Shown here: positions 6,860 to 13,806 of the stretch, one piece after another | Numbering within the stretch: the first letter of the stretch is position 1 | How the letters are laid out: the number at the start of each line of letters is the position of its first letter | NCBI GenBank assembly: GCA_937911795.1 | Contig: CALDPJ010000278.1 | Coordinates: 1 to 16,223 of the forward strand | DNA length: 16,223 nucleotides | Source of the DNA: an uncultured Flavobacteriales bacterium | GTDB lineage: Bacteria; Bacteroidota; Bacteroidia; Flavobacteriales_D; SKUL01 | Reading direction: 5' to 3' | Translations under genes and position numbers: made by a program | Notes under the pieces: model-generated | Databases searched by the model: none | Seen by the model: the letters and a program-made list of their open reading frames with translations, nothing else | Told to the model about the DNA's origin: nothing

Positions 6860-8200
6860 TTACCTGAAAAACGCTTCAACTTTATGTATGTATTCTGGTT
6901 TCGAAAGAACCACAACATGATCCTGAGGGCGAAATACAAAATCACCCGAAACAATAACTCCGGTTCCGCTGCGTACAACTCCACCAACAATGGCTTCTTT
7001 TGGAAATTTGCATTCCCGTAAGGCACGGCCGTTGACACCCGAACGTTCGCTTACTTCGAACTCCAGCACTTCAACATCTGCCCCGTGAATACTCGCCAGT
7101 GAGAGTACTTCACCTTTTCGCAGATATTTAAAGATAGAATTGGCAGCAATCAGTTTTTTGTTGATCAACGTATCCACTCCAATATTCTGCGACAGGTGGA
7201 TGTAATCAATATTCTCGACCAGCGCGATCGATTTTTTAACCTCGTTGTTTTTCGCAACCAGGCACGAAATGATGTTGGTCTCTGAATTGCGCGTCACCGC
7301 CACAAACGCATCCATTTCCTCGAGGTTTTCATCTTCTAGTACATCCAGGTCGCGCCCGTCGGCATTGATGATGAGTGTGTTGGGTAATAGTTCAGTCAAT
7401 TCGTGACACCGTTCTCTGTCGGCTTCAAATAACTTTACGCGGTATTTTCTGCTTAGCAATCTTGCCGTTTGATATCCGACCGGTGTTCCGCCGAAGATCA
7501 TCACGTTTTTAATGTCGATGCGCTTTTTGTTGGTTACCTCCAAAATCTCATCAATTCCCCGGCTCTTCGCAATGAAATAGGCGTGGTCGTGAACGCGAAA
7601 GTGCGTGTCACTGCGGGGAATCAGGGTTTTGTTATTGCGCAACAACGCCACCGTAATAAAAGTGTTATCCGGATTCAAATGGGCAGTTTCGGCCAGGGTT
7701 TTATTCACCAGCGGACTGCTTGCATTTATTTTAACACCCACCAGAGAAAGTTTGCCTTTATCAAATTCGTGAAAATCGGTAAATGCTGATTCTTTCAGTA
7801 GCCGTTTGATTTCTGCGGCGGCCAGCATTTCCGGAGAAATAATCTCATCAATACCGAGACTGGCCAATTGTAGTTCATCCTGCTGAAGGAGGTATTCCGG
7901 ATTGCTCACGCGGGCAACGGTTTTTTTAGCTCCCAGTTTTTTGCCGAGGATGCAGGTGGTGAGGTTGGTCTCTTCGCTCGAAGTCACCGAGATGAGCAAA
8001 TCAGCTTTCCCGATATTTGCTCCGTTCAGCGTAGAGTACGACGTGGAATTCCCTTTGATGGTTTGTACATCGAGGTGATTGCTGGCATACTTGAGTTTAT
8101 CTGCATCCTTATCGATAATCGTAATGCCGTGGCCTTCGAAAGTCAACAGTTTTGCGAGGTGAAAACCCACGTCTCCTGCGCCTGCAATAATGATTCTCAT
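6860..8200 (-). CDS. trkA: Trk potassium uptake protein TrkA, NAD-binding regulatory subunit
   Basis: 446 residues with the double RCK layout of TrkA. First RCK_N (1 to about 120) begins MRIIIAGAGDVGFHLAKLL with the GxGxxG nucleotide motif and acidic IIDKD at the end of strand 2. RCK_C follows (about 140-220). The second RCK_N (231 to about 350) has a looser FGGTPVGYQTARLL motif, with Thr-Pro where a second Gly-x is usual; the second RCK_C runs about 365-446 and ends with VVVLSKPEYIHKVEAFF. TrkA is a cytoplasmic ring that binds NAD(H) and nucleotides and controls TrkH. It is the first gene of the trkA-trkH-HAD operon; a TATATTTG -7 box lies about 25 bases upstream and supports this start. Confidence 0.96.
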   Translation of the reverse strand: MRIIIAGAGDVGFHLAKLLTFEGHGITIIDKDADKLKYASNHLDVQTIKGNSTSYSTLNGANIGKADLLISVTSSEETNLTTCILGKKLGAKKTVARVSNPEYLLQQDELQLASLGIDEIISPEMLAAAEIKRLLKESAFTDFHEFDKGKLSLVGVKINASSPLVNKTLAETAHLNPDNTFITVALLRNNKTLIPRSDTHFRVHDHAYFIAKSRGIDEILEVTNKKRIDIKNVMIFGGTPVGYQTARLLSRKYRVKLFEADRERCHELTELLPNTLIINADGRDLDVLEDENLEEMDAFVAVTRNSETNIISCLVAKNNEVKKSIALVENIDYIHLSQNIGVDTLINKKLIAANSIFKYLRKGEVLSLASIHGADVEVLEFEVSERSGVNGRALRECKFPKEAIVGGVVRSGTGVIVSGDFVFRPQDHVVVLSKPEYIHKVEAFFR

Positions 8201-8225
8201 GAAGTACGCTTATTCATAGCGGTGG

Positions 8226-8233
8226 CAAATATA
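8226..8233 (-). promoter_or_regulatory. -7 element of the trkA-trkH operon
   Basis: TATATTTG on the minus strand is a perfect match to the Bacteroidota -7 consensus TAnnTTTG, followed by CCACCGC. It predicts a transcript start near 8219-8221 and a leader of about 20 bases before the trkA ATG at 8200. No TTTG box is found 19-21 bases upstream. Confidence 0.5.
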
Positions 8234-8314
8234 CGGCACCAAACATTGATGGAGCGGAATAATGCCGTGAAATTGGAATATGCCACCGAACTACCGGATA
8301 GCCATTGATTCTTC

Positions 8315-9559
8315 TTAAACTGTTTTTCCGTTCAGTATCACCTGATCAACCAATTGCGAACCGAAGCTGTACGGCAGGAAAGCCAGTGATGACATGGGTT
8401 TGGTGAGGATTACATTGGCTCGTTTTCCCACGGTGATGCTGCCCAGTTCGTTTTCGAGTCCCATGGCATAAGCGCCGTTTTGGGTCGCGGCATTGAATGC
8501 TTCTTCGGGCGTCATTCCCATTTTTATACAGGCCAGAGAAAGCACAAACGGAATATTTCCCGAAGGAGTTGATCCGGGATTGTAATCGGTAGCCAATGCC
8601 ATAGGTAAGCCGGCGTCGATAATTTTGCGTGCCGGGGTGTATGGAATGCTGAGGAAAAACGAGCAGGAGGGAAGTGCGGTCGCCATGGTTTTGCTGCCGG
8701 TGAGCGCTTTAAGATTATTGTCATCCAGGAGTTCGAGGTGATCTACCGACAGTGCATTGTGTTTAACCGCCACTTCAATTCCGCCAATGATGGTAAACTG
8801 GTTGACATGGATTTTCGGGGTAAAACCATGTTTCACTCCGGCTTCAAGAATCCGATCGGTATCATCGGCAGAGAAATAATTCGTTTCGCAGAAAACGTCG
8901 ATATATTCGGCCAGATTCTCAGCAGCGATGGCCGGAATCATTTCGTCGATAATGAGGTTAACGTATGCCTCGTTGCGGTTTTTATAATCTGCAGGAACCG
9001 CATGCGCGGCCAGGAAAGTGGATTTAATGGCTACCGGACTGCTCTCTTTTAGTCGCGCAATAACGCGCAGCATTTTCAACTCGGTTTCGAGACTCAGGCC
9101 GTAACCACTTTTAATTTCGATGGCTCCGGTTCCCATGCGCATCACTTCATTGAGGCGTTGGGATGCACTTTGGAAAAGTTCATCTTCGGAAGTCTCTGCG
9201 AGTTTTTTCGCAGAATTAAGAATTCCGCCGCCGCGCTCTGCAATTTCTGCATAGCTGAGCCCACGGATTCGGTCTACAAATTCTGTTTCGCGATTACCGG
9301 CATACACCAGGTGTGTGTGCGAATCGCACCAGGCAGGTAATACATAACGTCCATCGGCATCGATGACTTCCAGATCATTCCAGTCGGTGATTCCGCTCCA
9401 GTCACTCATCGGTCCATAACCAGCAATTTTTCCGTCTTCAATGGCCAGAAAGGCGTTTTCGATCATCGGAAAATCTCCCATGGCTTTGCCCGCTACCCAG
9501 CCCGGAGATTCGTCGTAAATACCGGCCAGACCTTTGATGTTTTTAATGAGGATGCGCAT
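8315..9559 (-). CDS. hutI: Imidazolonepropionase (HutI)
   Basis: 414 residues, a normal full-length HutI of the amidohydrolase superfamily. It opens 4-imidazolone-5-propionate to N-formimino-L-glutamate, the third step of histidine degradation, in the cytoplasm. Metal and active-site positions are in place: DSHTHLVYAGNRETEF (79-94; His81 and His83), GGGI (110-113), IEIKSGYGLSLETELKML (148-165), the AAHAVP His186, KIHVNQF His251, SVDHLE His274 and the catalytic ATDYNPGS Asp325. The end IILxGxxA/TV form is typical. No other hut gene (hutH, hutU, hutG) is in the window. The 114-base gap to trkA contains the trkA promoter box, so hutI is probably its own unit. Confidence 0.96.
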   Translation of the reverse strand: MRILIKNIKGLAGIYDESPGWVAGKAMGDFPMIENAFLAIEDGKIAGYGPMSDWSGITDWNDLEVIDADGRYVLPAWCDSHTHLVYAGNRETEFVDRIRGLSYAEIAERGGGILNSAKKLAETSEDELFQSASQRLNEVMRMGTGAIEIKSGYGLSLETELKMLRVIARLKESSPVAIKSTFLAAHAVPADYKNRNEAYVNLIIDEMIPAIAAENLAEYIDVFCETNYFSADDTDRILEAGVKHGFTPKIHVNQFTIIGGIEVAVKHNALSVDHLELLDDNNLKALTGSKTMATALPSCSFFLSIPYTPARKIIDAGLPMALATDYNPGSTPSGNIPFVLSLACIKMGMTPEEAFNAATQNGAYAMGLENELGSITVGKRANVILTKPMSSLAFLPYSFGSQLVDQVILNGKTV

Positions 9560-9587
9560 GATTCTTTTGCCTTAAATGATGAAATGG

Positions 9588-9595
9588 CAAAGGTG
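9588..9595 (-). promoter_or_regulatory. Possible -7 element of hutI
   Basis: CACCTTTG on the minus strand matches TAnnTTTG except for C in the first position. It sits 28 bases before the hutI ATG at 9559. No matching -33 box is visible, so the call is weak. Confidence 0.25.
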
Positions 9596-9699
9596 CGAAA
9601 AATGGAGAAGTCAGTTTTCCAGGTCTCAGGATTTCTTTATCAATCCGTAAATCGCAATATTATTTTACTCAATTACACCTTACGTGGCGGAATCGAAAA

Positions 9700-9740
9700 T
9701 TAATTATCTCATCATTCATCATTCATCACTTTTAATTATC
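9700..9740. repeat. Short low-complexity repeat flanked by a 9-base direct repeat, over the kinase stop codon
   Basis: TTAATTATC at 9700-9708 is repeated exactly at 9732-9740. Between the copies lies TCATCATTCATCATTCATCACTT, made of ATTCATC/TCATCA units. The second copy contains the complement of the kinase stop codon and its last codons, so the repeat reaches into the gene. Its unit resembles the repeat before aroC (TCATCACTC). The 172-base hutI-kinase gap holds nothing else that I can recognise apart from the weak hutI box. Confidence 0.55.
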
Positions 9741-11669
9741 GACGGTGGATTTAAACTTATGAATTTCAAGCCGAATCTTCGTTCCCTCGTTGCTTTCTAT
9801 CGATAAAATGCCCTCCAGTTGCTTCACCAGAGATTGCACGAGTTTCCGGCCGAAGGTTCCCGATCTGATTTTATCTTCGTCATAACCTACACCATCATCC
9901 ACGATTTCGAGCAGTAATATTTTTCCAGGATTGGTCAGGCTGATCGAAAGTGTGCCGCTGCGGTCCTCGGGAAATGCGTATTTCAATGCATTGGTGATCA
10001 GTTCATTCACGATCAAGCCCAAAGGAACGAGTGTGTCGACATCCAGTTCGAGCGGATCGATATTCAGTTTCAGTGATACCTGATCTTCATCAATGTTGTA
10101 GGTATGAAACAGCTCGCTACACAACTTGCGCATATACTCCTGCACATTCACACCTGTAAGATTTTCGCGTTGGTAAAGGCTCTGGTGAATGAGCGCCATA
10201 GAGCGAACCCGGCTTTTGCCTGCATTGATGGCTTTCAGTGCAGTTTCATCATCAGTGCTGCGACCTTGCAGTGACAACAGACTCGACACGATTTGCAGGT
10301 TGTTTTTGACGCGGTGATGGATCTCGCGCAGAAGCAGGTCTTTATCGGCAAGTGCTTTCGAAAGCGCTTTTTGCTGACGGAGGTTTTTCCGGATGAGCAG
10401 GAAAAGAATGATCGAGAAAATGGTAATTAACACCAACCCGATTGCACCAATAAGAATGGTGCGGTCTTTTTGCTTGATCAGTTCCTGAGACGTCTTGTTT
10501 TCGAGGTCGAGAAAAGCGATTTGTTGTTTTTGTTTTTCGCTTTGGTATCGCACTTCCAGCTCGTTAATCTGGCTTCGGCTTTCAAGGCCAAGCAGGCTGT
10601 CACTGAGTTCTTTGAAAGTCTGGTGATGATCGAATGCTGTTTCGAAATCGCCTTTTTGGCCATACGCTCTTGCGCGCATTCCGAACAACTCCATCTGTTC
10701 TTTTAAGCCGAGATCGTGGTCCAGTTTTTCTCCGAGCGAATCAAGAGTCGCGATAGCAGCATCAACTTCGCCTTTATCCAGTTGCAAATCCACGAGCAGC
10801 CAGCGGCTGGCCATCCTCAGCGACGGAATGTCAATGCTGTCGGCCAGAGAAATGCATGCGAGAGCATAGGGTTCAGCAGCTTCATTATTGCCCATTTTAC
10901 TGAGCACATTGCCCATGTTGTATCGACTCAAAACTTTGGCGTAATCGTCGTCCATATTTTCGTCAATGGTGTATGCTTTGGTATAAGCCACGAGCGCTGA
11001 ATCAAGCATTTTTCGCTTTTCGTAAACCAGTGCAATGTTGGTGTACGAAATGGAAGTCTGGATGGAATCGTCGGTTAACAGGGCGAGTCGGTTCGATCGG
11101 TTGTGATATTCAAGCGCTTCGTCAAAATTCCCGATTTCGGAATGGAGATAACCCAGTTTACTTCCCGCTGACATCATGCCCACCGTGTCATTTAGTTCTT
11201 CGCTCAGCCGCAATGATTTCGATGCAGCTTCCGTGCTTTTGGCAAAATCTCCCTTGTCGGAATACAAATTGGCCTTTACCATGTATACCGCAGCGAGGTG
11301 CGGTTTGCTGTTGCGCTCCTGGTAATAAGCCTCGTATTTATCAAAGTTCTGCTCGCTTTCTTCGTAGCGGTTGAGGTTTTTATAAAAAACTCCGTAGTAG
11401 TAATACAGCACATCTGCTTTGTAGGCGGTGTCTTGCTGAGTGTGCAGTTCCTCGATCTGACCGAGCAAAGCAATACTTTCACTTGGCTTTTCCCGCGCCA
11501 GTGACCATGAAAGGTTCAGTAGAGAATCAATTTGTGTGCGCAGTTCTTCTTCCTGTGATGCGGCTGAATTATCCTGTGCTGGCAAGTCCGGAATACAGAA
11601 CAACAATGTCAATATCAACAAGGAAAATTTTAGTTTTCCTGAAGTGTACATCTTTTGATTGTTGCGCAT
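9732..11669 (-). CDS. Sensor histidine kinase with periplasmic TPR repeats (HisKA_2 type)
   Basis: 645 residues. A signal-like hydrophobic segment (12-30) is followed by about 330 residues of helical TPR-type repeats (for example GDFAKSTEAASKSLRL 140-155, GNFDEALEYHNRSNRL 180-195, GDFETAFDHHQTFKEL 340-355), a charged coiled segment (about 362-402), one membrane helix (404-426) and a cytoplasmic kinase. The dimerisation/phosphoacceptor box is LREIHHRVKNNLQIVSSLL (447-465), with His452 the likely phosphorylated residue. The ATPase domain shows the N box NELITNALKYAFPE (555-568) and DDGVGYD (591-597); the lid reads GTFGRKL rather than the usual GxGL. It should autophosphorylate and pass phosphate to a response regulator, but none is encoded nearby. 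Met7 (11651) is an alternative start. A 74-codon ORF ends 23 bases upstream. Confidence 0.9.
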   Translation of the reverse strand: MRNNQKMYTSGKLKFSLLILTLLFCIPDLPAQDNSAASQEEELRTQIDSLLNLSWSLAREKPSESIALLGQIEELHTQQDTAYKADVLYYYYGVFYKNLNRYEESEQNFDKYEAYYQERNSKPHLAAVYMVKANLYSDKGDFAKSTEAASKSLRLSEELNDTVGMMSAGSKLGYLHSEIGNFDEALEYHNRSNRLALLTDDSIQTSISYTNIALVYEKRKMLDSALVAYTKAYTIDENMDDDYAKVLSRYNMGNVLSKMGNNEAAEPYALACISLADSIDIPSLRMASRWLLVDLQLDKGEVDAAIATLDSLGEKLDHDLGLKEQMELFGMRARAYGQKGDFETAFDHHQTFKELSDSLLGLESRSQINELEVRYQSEKQKQQIAFLDLENKTSQELIKQKDRTILIGAIGLVLITIFSIILFLLIRKNLRQQKALSKALADKDLLLREIHHRVKNNLQIVSSLLSLQGRSTDDETALKAINAGKSRVRSMALIHQSLYQRENLTGVNVQEYMRKLCSELFHTYNIDEDQVSLKLNIDPLELDVDTLVPLGLIVNELITNALKYAFPEDRSGTLSISLTNPGKILLLEIVDDGVGYDEDKIRSGTFGRKLVQSLVKQLEGILSIESNEGTKIRLEIHKFKSTVDN

Positions 11670-11692
11670 AAAATTCCGAAGGTTGGTTTAAT

Positions 11693-11917
11693 TCAGGAAT
11701 TGGATCGGTTGAACAATTTTCTGATGGACCGCAAAATGCTCCCAACTAAGCTAAGATCTTTTTCTGAAAACTGCTCGTGATCTTTCTCGGAGCGAAGATG
11801 TTTGTTGAGCCGTTTGTCGATTTCGAGCAGGGAATGCGTGGTTTGCCAGAGCAGCAACTGCTGTTCAACGGCCATTGCTACGATGCTGTTGAATTCATTG
11901 TATTCGGTTTCTTCCAT
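11693..11917 (-). CDS. Small protein of unknown function upstream of the kinase
   Basis: 74 residues, not recognised. It is rich in Glu, Lys, Leu and Ser and looks fully helical: an N-terminal acidic part (MEETEYNEF), a long helix with QQLLLWQTTHSLLEIDKRL (19-37), and a basic end (RSIRKLFNRSN). There is no signal peptide or membrane segment, so it would be cytoplasmic. It is on the same strand as the histidine kinase and ends 23 bases before it, which suggests co-transcription and possibly a link to signalling. The ORF is not a shadow of a known gene, but it is short, so it could be spurious. A CAACTTTG box on the minus strand at 11959-11966 could be its -7 element. Confidence 0.55.
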   Translation of the reverse strand: MEETEYNEFNSIVAMAVEQQLLLWQTTHSLLEIDKRLNKHLRSEKDHEQFSEKDLSLVGSILRSIRKLFNRSNS

Positions 11918-12052
11918 GCCCGGATTCTATTTTGAACTTGCAGCCAATTATCCGCTTACAAAGTTGGGGAATCGAAGTACGATTGGGTTCACCCGAAGGG
12001 ATGATTTGTGGTTAAACTATAGGGTAGTCGGATTAGGATTATTACTACCGAT

Positions 12053-12691
12053 TCAATCAATTCTTTTCATATTGACCATTGTTCCGTTATAAAACGTGTA
12101 TATAAGTTCGGTAAAACCGTGGTTGTTGCTGAAAACAAAATCCAGATGATTGATATGTGCCGGATTGATATCAGGTGTCGCCTTGGCGGAAATTTTCCAA
12201 AGGTCAACCTTCTGTCCGGTGACTTTATAATCCCATACAACTTTGGTATTTGAAATGTCGCCCCATCCTTCACCAATAAATAACATTTTCGAATAGGTCT
12301 TGCCATCGTGTAGCGGAAATTCAACTCTGGGAAAAGGCGCGAGTTCTAATGTTTTGTATTGATTGTGACGCGGCGGATGAAACCAGCAGGACTCCAGATT
12401 ATCAACTGCGCCGGTAGTGTCAGAATTCACCCAGCCAATCGACGAAGCATTCCGAAACAGGGAAGTGTCAAGGTGTTCAAGGTTGTATTTTATTATAATC
12501 TCCAATTGCTTGTCCGGAGCGCCTTGCCAGGGTCTGCCGGTAGCTGTGATGGTAATCGTATCCAAAGTCAAAATACTGTCCTGTGTGTACTCAATTGCAT
12601 ATACAATGGTCTTACCCGTTGAGAAGATTTTTCCTTGACCAAACGCCCAAGTATTCATTAAAAACAACAGTATCGTAATGGAAGTTTTCAT
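12053..12691 (-). CDS. Secreted protein of unknown function
   Basis: 212 residues. Residues 1-19 (MKTSITILLFLMNTWAFGQ) form a signal peptide with a probable cleavage at FGQ-G and no lipobox Cys, so the product is periplasmic or exported. The mature part looks beta-rich with several Trp/Tyr-containing segments: SCWFHPPRHNQYKTLEL (101-117), PRVEFPLHDGKTYSKM (120-135), GEGWGD (140-145) and LIYTFYNGTMVNM near the end. I recall similar unnamed proteins in Bacteroidota but no function. A TATATTTA box on the minus strand (12722-12729) lies about 30 bases upstream of the ATG. It is divergent from the hydrolase gene at 12836 and 135 bases upstream of the small ORF at 11917. Confidence 0.75.
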   Translation of the reverse strand: MKTSITILLFLMNTWAFGQGKIFSTGKTIVYAIEYTQDSILTLDTITITATGRPWQGAPDKQLEIIIKYNLEHLDTSLFRNASSIGWVNSDTTGAVDNLESCWFHPPRHNQYKTLELAPFPRVEFPLHDGKTYSKMLFIGEGWGDISNTKVVWDYKVTGQKVDLWKISAKATPDINPAHINHLDFVFSNNHGFTELIYTFYNGTMVNMKRID

Positions 12692-12721
12692 TTAAAAAGG
12701 GAAGTACAGGTTGGATAGATT

Positions 12722-12729
12722 TAAATATA
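12722..12729 (-). promoter_or_regulatory. Candidate -7 element of the secreted protein gene
   Basis: TATATTTA on the minus strand, 30 bases before the ATG at 12691, matches TAnnTTTG except in the last base. A TTG lies about 16 bases upstream, slightly too close for a standard -33 box. Confidence 0.3.
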
Positions 12730-12820
12730 ATTGATTTCCAGAGGACAATATAAAAGGTTTTTAATTGGCTTCACGAGCGAATAATGAGTAATTTGAATCA
12801 ACAATAGAATTTTTACTAAT

Positions 12821-12828
12821 TATATTTA
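12821..12828 (+). promoter_or_regulatory. Candidate -7 element of the hydrolase gene, near-leaderless
   Basis: TATATTTA ends 7 bases before the hydrolase ATG at 12836. If it is a -7 element, the transcript would begin within a few bases of the start codon. The nearest TTTG (12792-12795) is 25 bases upstream, longer than the usual 19-21. Confidence 0.3.
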
Positions 12829-12835
12829 ACTAACC

Positions 12836-13651
12836 ATGCAAGCACAAAACAAAGGTTATGATTTGACGGCCACACTAAATGACCAGGTGGTGTCTTACGA
12901 CGATTTGGGGGAAGGAAATGTTCCGATTGTTTTTATACACGGTTTTCCATTCGATAAAACCATGTGGCGGAAACAGCTCGATGATTTGAAATCTACGCAC
13001 CGGGTTATAGCTTACGATCTCCACGGTTTTGGGAAATCCACAGACGAGGATACCGCCCTGAGCATGGATTTATTTGGTGACGATCTCATAAATTTTCTTG
13101 ATCACCTGTACATCGAAAAGGCAATTATTTGTGGTTTGTCGATGGGCGGTTATATCGCGCTGAATGTGATGCAGCGATTCCCGGAGCGCTTTGAAGCCTT
13201 GGTTTTGTGCGATACGCAATGCATTGCCGACAGTGATGAGGCGCGGGGAAAGCGCATGGCGGCCATTGAAGATATCAATGCGAATGGAACGAAAGAATTC
13301 GTAGAGAATTTTTTAAAAGGTGCTTTTTACGAAGGTTCCTTCACTAGCAAAAAGGAAGTTGTCGAAGAATTAAAGAACGTCGTTTCCTCGAATTCCCCGG
13401 AAGTTTTAACCCGTGGCCTGAAAGCATTGGCCAACCGTTCGGAAACCTGCTCCACTTTGAAAAAAATCAGCGTTCCGACCTTGATTATTTGCGGAAAGGA
13501 GGATGGATTGACGCCACCAGTCCGCTCACAGGAGATGCATGAAAAAATTAAAGACTCCACTTTGCGCATTATAGAAAACGCCGGTCATGTCTCCAACCTC
13601 GAACAACCTGAAGCTTTTAATAAACATTTACGGGAGTTTTTGAATGGTTAA
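12836..13651 (+). CDS. Alpha/beta hydrolase
   Basis: 271 residues, a full alpha/beta-hydrolase fold. Oxyanion-hole segment VFIHGFPFDKTMW (32-44), DLHGFGKS (61-68), nucleophile elbow ICGLSMGGYIAL (98-109, Ser102), acid CGKEDGLTP (219-227, Asp223) and base NAGHVSNLEQP (248-258, His251) are all present. It is closest in appearance to the 3-oxoadipate enol-lactonase/PcaD-like esterases, but the neighbours give no aromatic-degradation context, so the substrate is unknown. There is no signal peptide, so it is cytoplasmic. The stop codon lies inside a low-complexity repeat that fills the gap to aroC. Confidence 0.9.
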   Translation: MQAQNKGYDLTATLNDQVVSYDDLGEGNVPIVFIHGFPFDKTMWRKQLDDLKSTHRVIAYDLHGFGKSTDEDTALSMDLFGDDLINFLDHLYIEKAIICGLSMGGYIALNVMQRFPERFEALVLCDTQCIADSDEARGKRMAAIEDINANGTKEFVENFLKGAFYEGSFTSKKEVVEELKNVVSSNSPEVLTRGLKALANRSETCSTLKKISVPTLIICGKEDGLTPPVRSQEMHEKIKDSTLRIIENAGHVSNLEQPEAFNKHLREFLNG

Positions 13652-13790
13652 TGATTTAATGGTTAATGGTTAGTGAATTAATGATTAATGAGTGATGTTG
13701 AGCAAATTCTAAAATCTCCCATCTCATATCTCATAACTCCTATCTCATCACTCATAACCCATCACTCATCACTCCTCACTCAAAACTCCT
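13644..13790. repeat. Low-complexity repeat with opposed arms between the hydrolase and aroC
   Basis: The left arm (13644-13697) is built from AATGGTTAATG/TTAATGA/GAGTGATG units and includes the last codons and stop of the hydrolase. The right arm (about 13716-13790) is built from the opposite sense units CTCATCACTC/ATCTCATA/AACTCC. ATGAGTGATG at 13688-13697 is exactly complementary to CATCACTCAT at 13746-13755 and 13760-13769, so a long hairpin is possible. It resembles the repeat at 9700-9740. It may terminate hydrolase transcription. Confidence 0.6.
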
Positions 13791-13793
13791 TGC

Positions 13794-13801
13794 TATATTT
13801 A
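13794..13801 (+). promoter_or_regulatory. Candidate -7 element of aroC, near-leaderless
   Basis: TATATTTA ends only 5 bases before the aroC ATG at 13807 (TATATTTACCGCC then ATG). It closely resembles the trkA box (TATATTTGCCACCGC). Transcription from it would begin at or next to the start codon. No -33 TTTG is visible in the repeat upstream. Confidence 0.35.
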
Positions 13802-13806
13802 CCGCC

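Noticed and set aside
11802..12092. A 96-codon plus-strand gene
   Set aside because: Its first third is the complement of the small ORF at 11693-11917 and has no plausible start of its own. Only the second half looks protein-like, so it is kept as a low-interest finding and not a gene.
12792..12828. A full -33/-7 promoter for the hydrolase (TTTG at 12792 with TATATTTA at 12821)
   Set aside because: The spacing is 25 bases instead of about 19-21, so only the -7-like box is reported.
13644..13790. A CRISPR array
   Set aside because: Units are short, degenerate and adjoining, with no regular spacer and no cas gene nearby.
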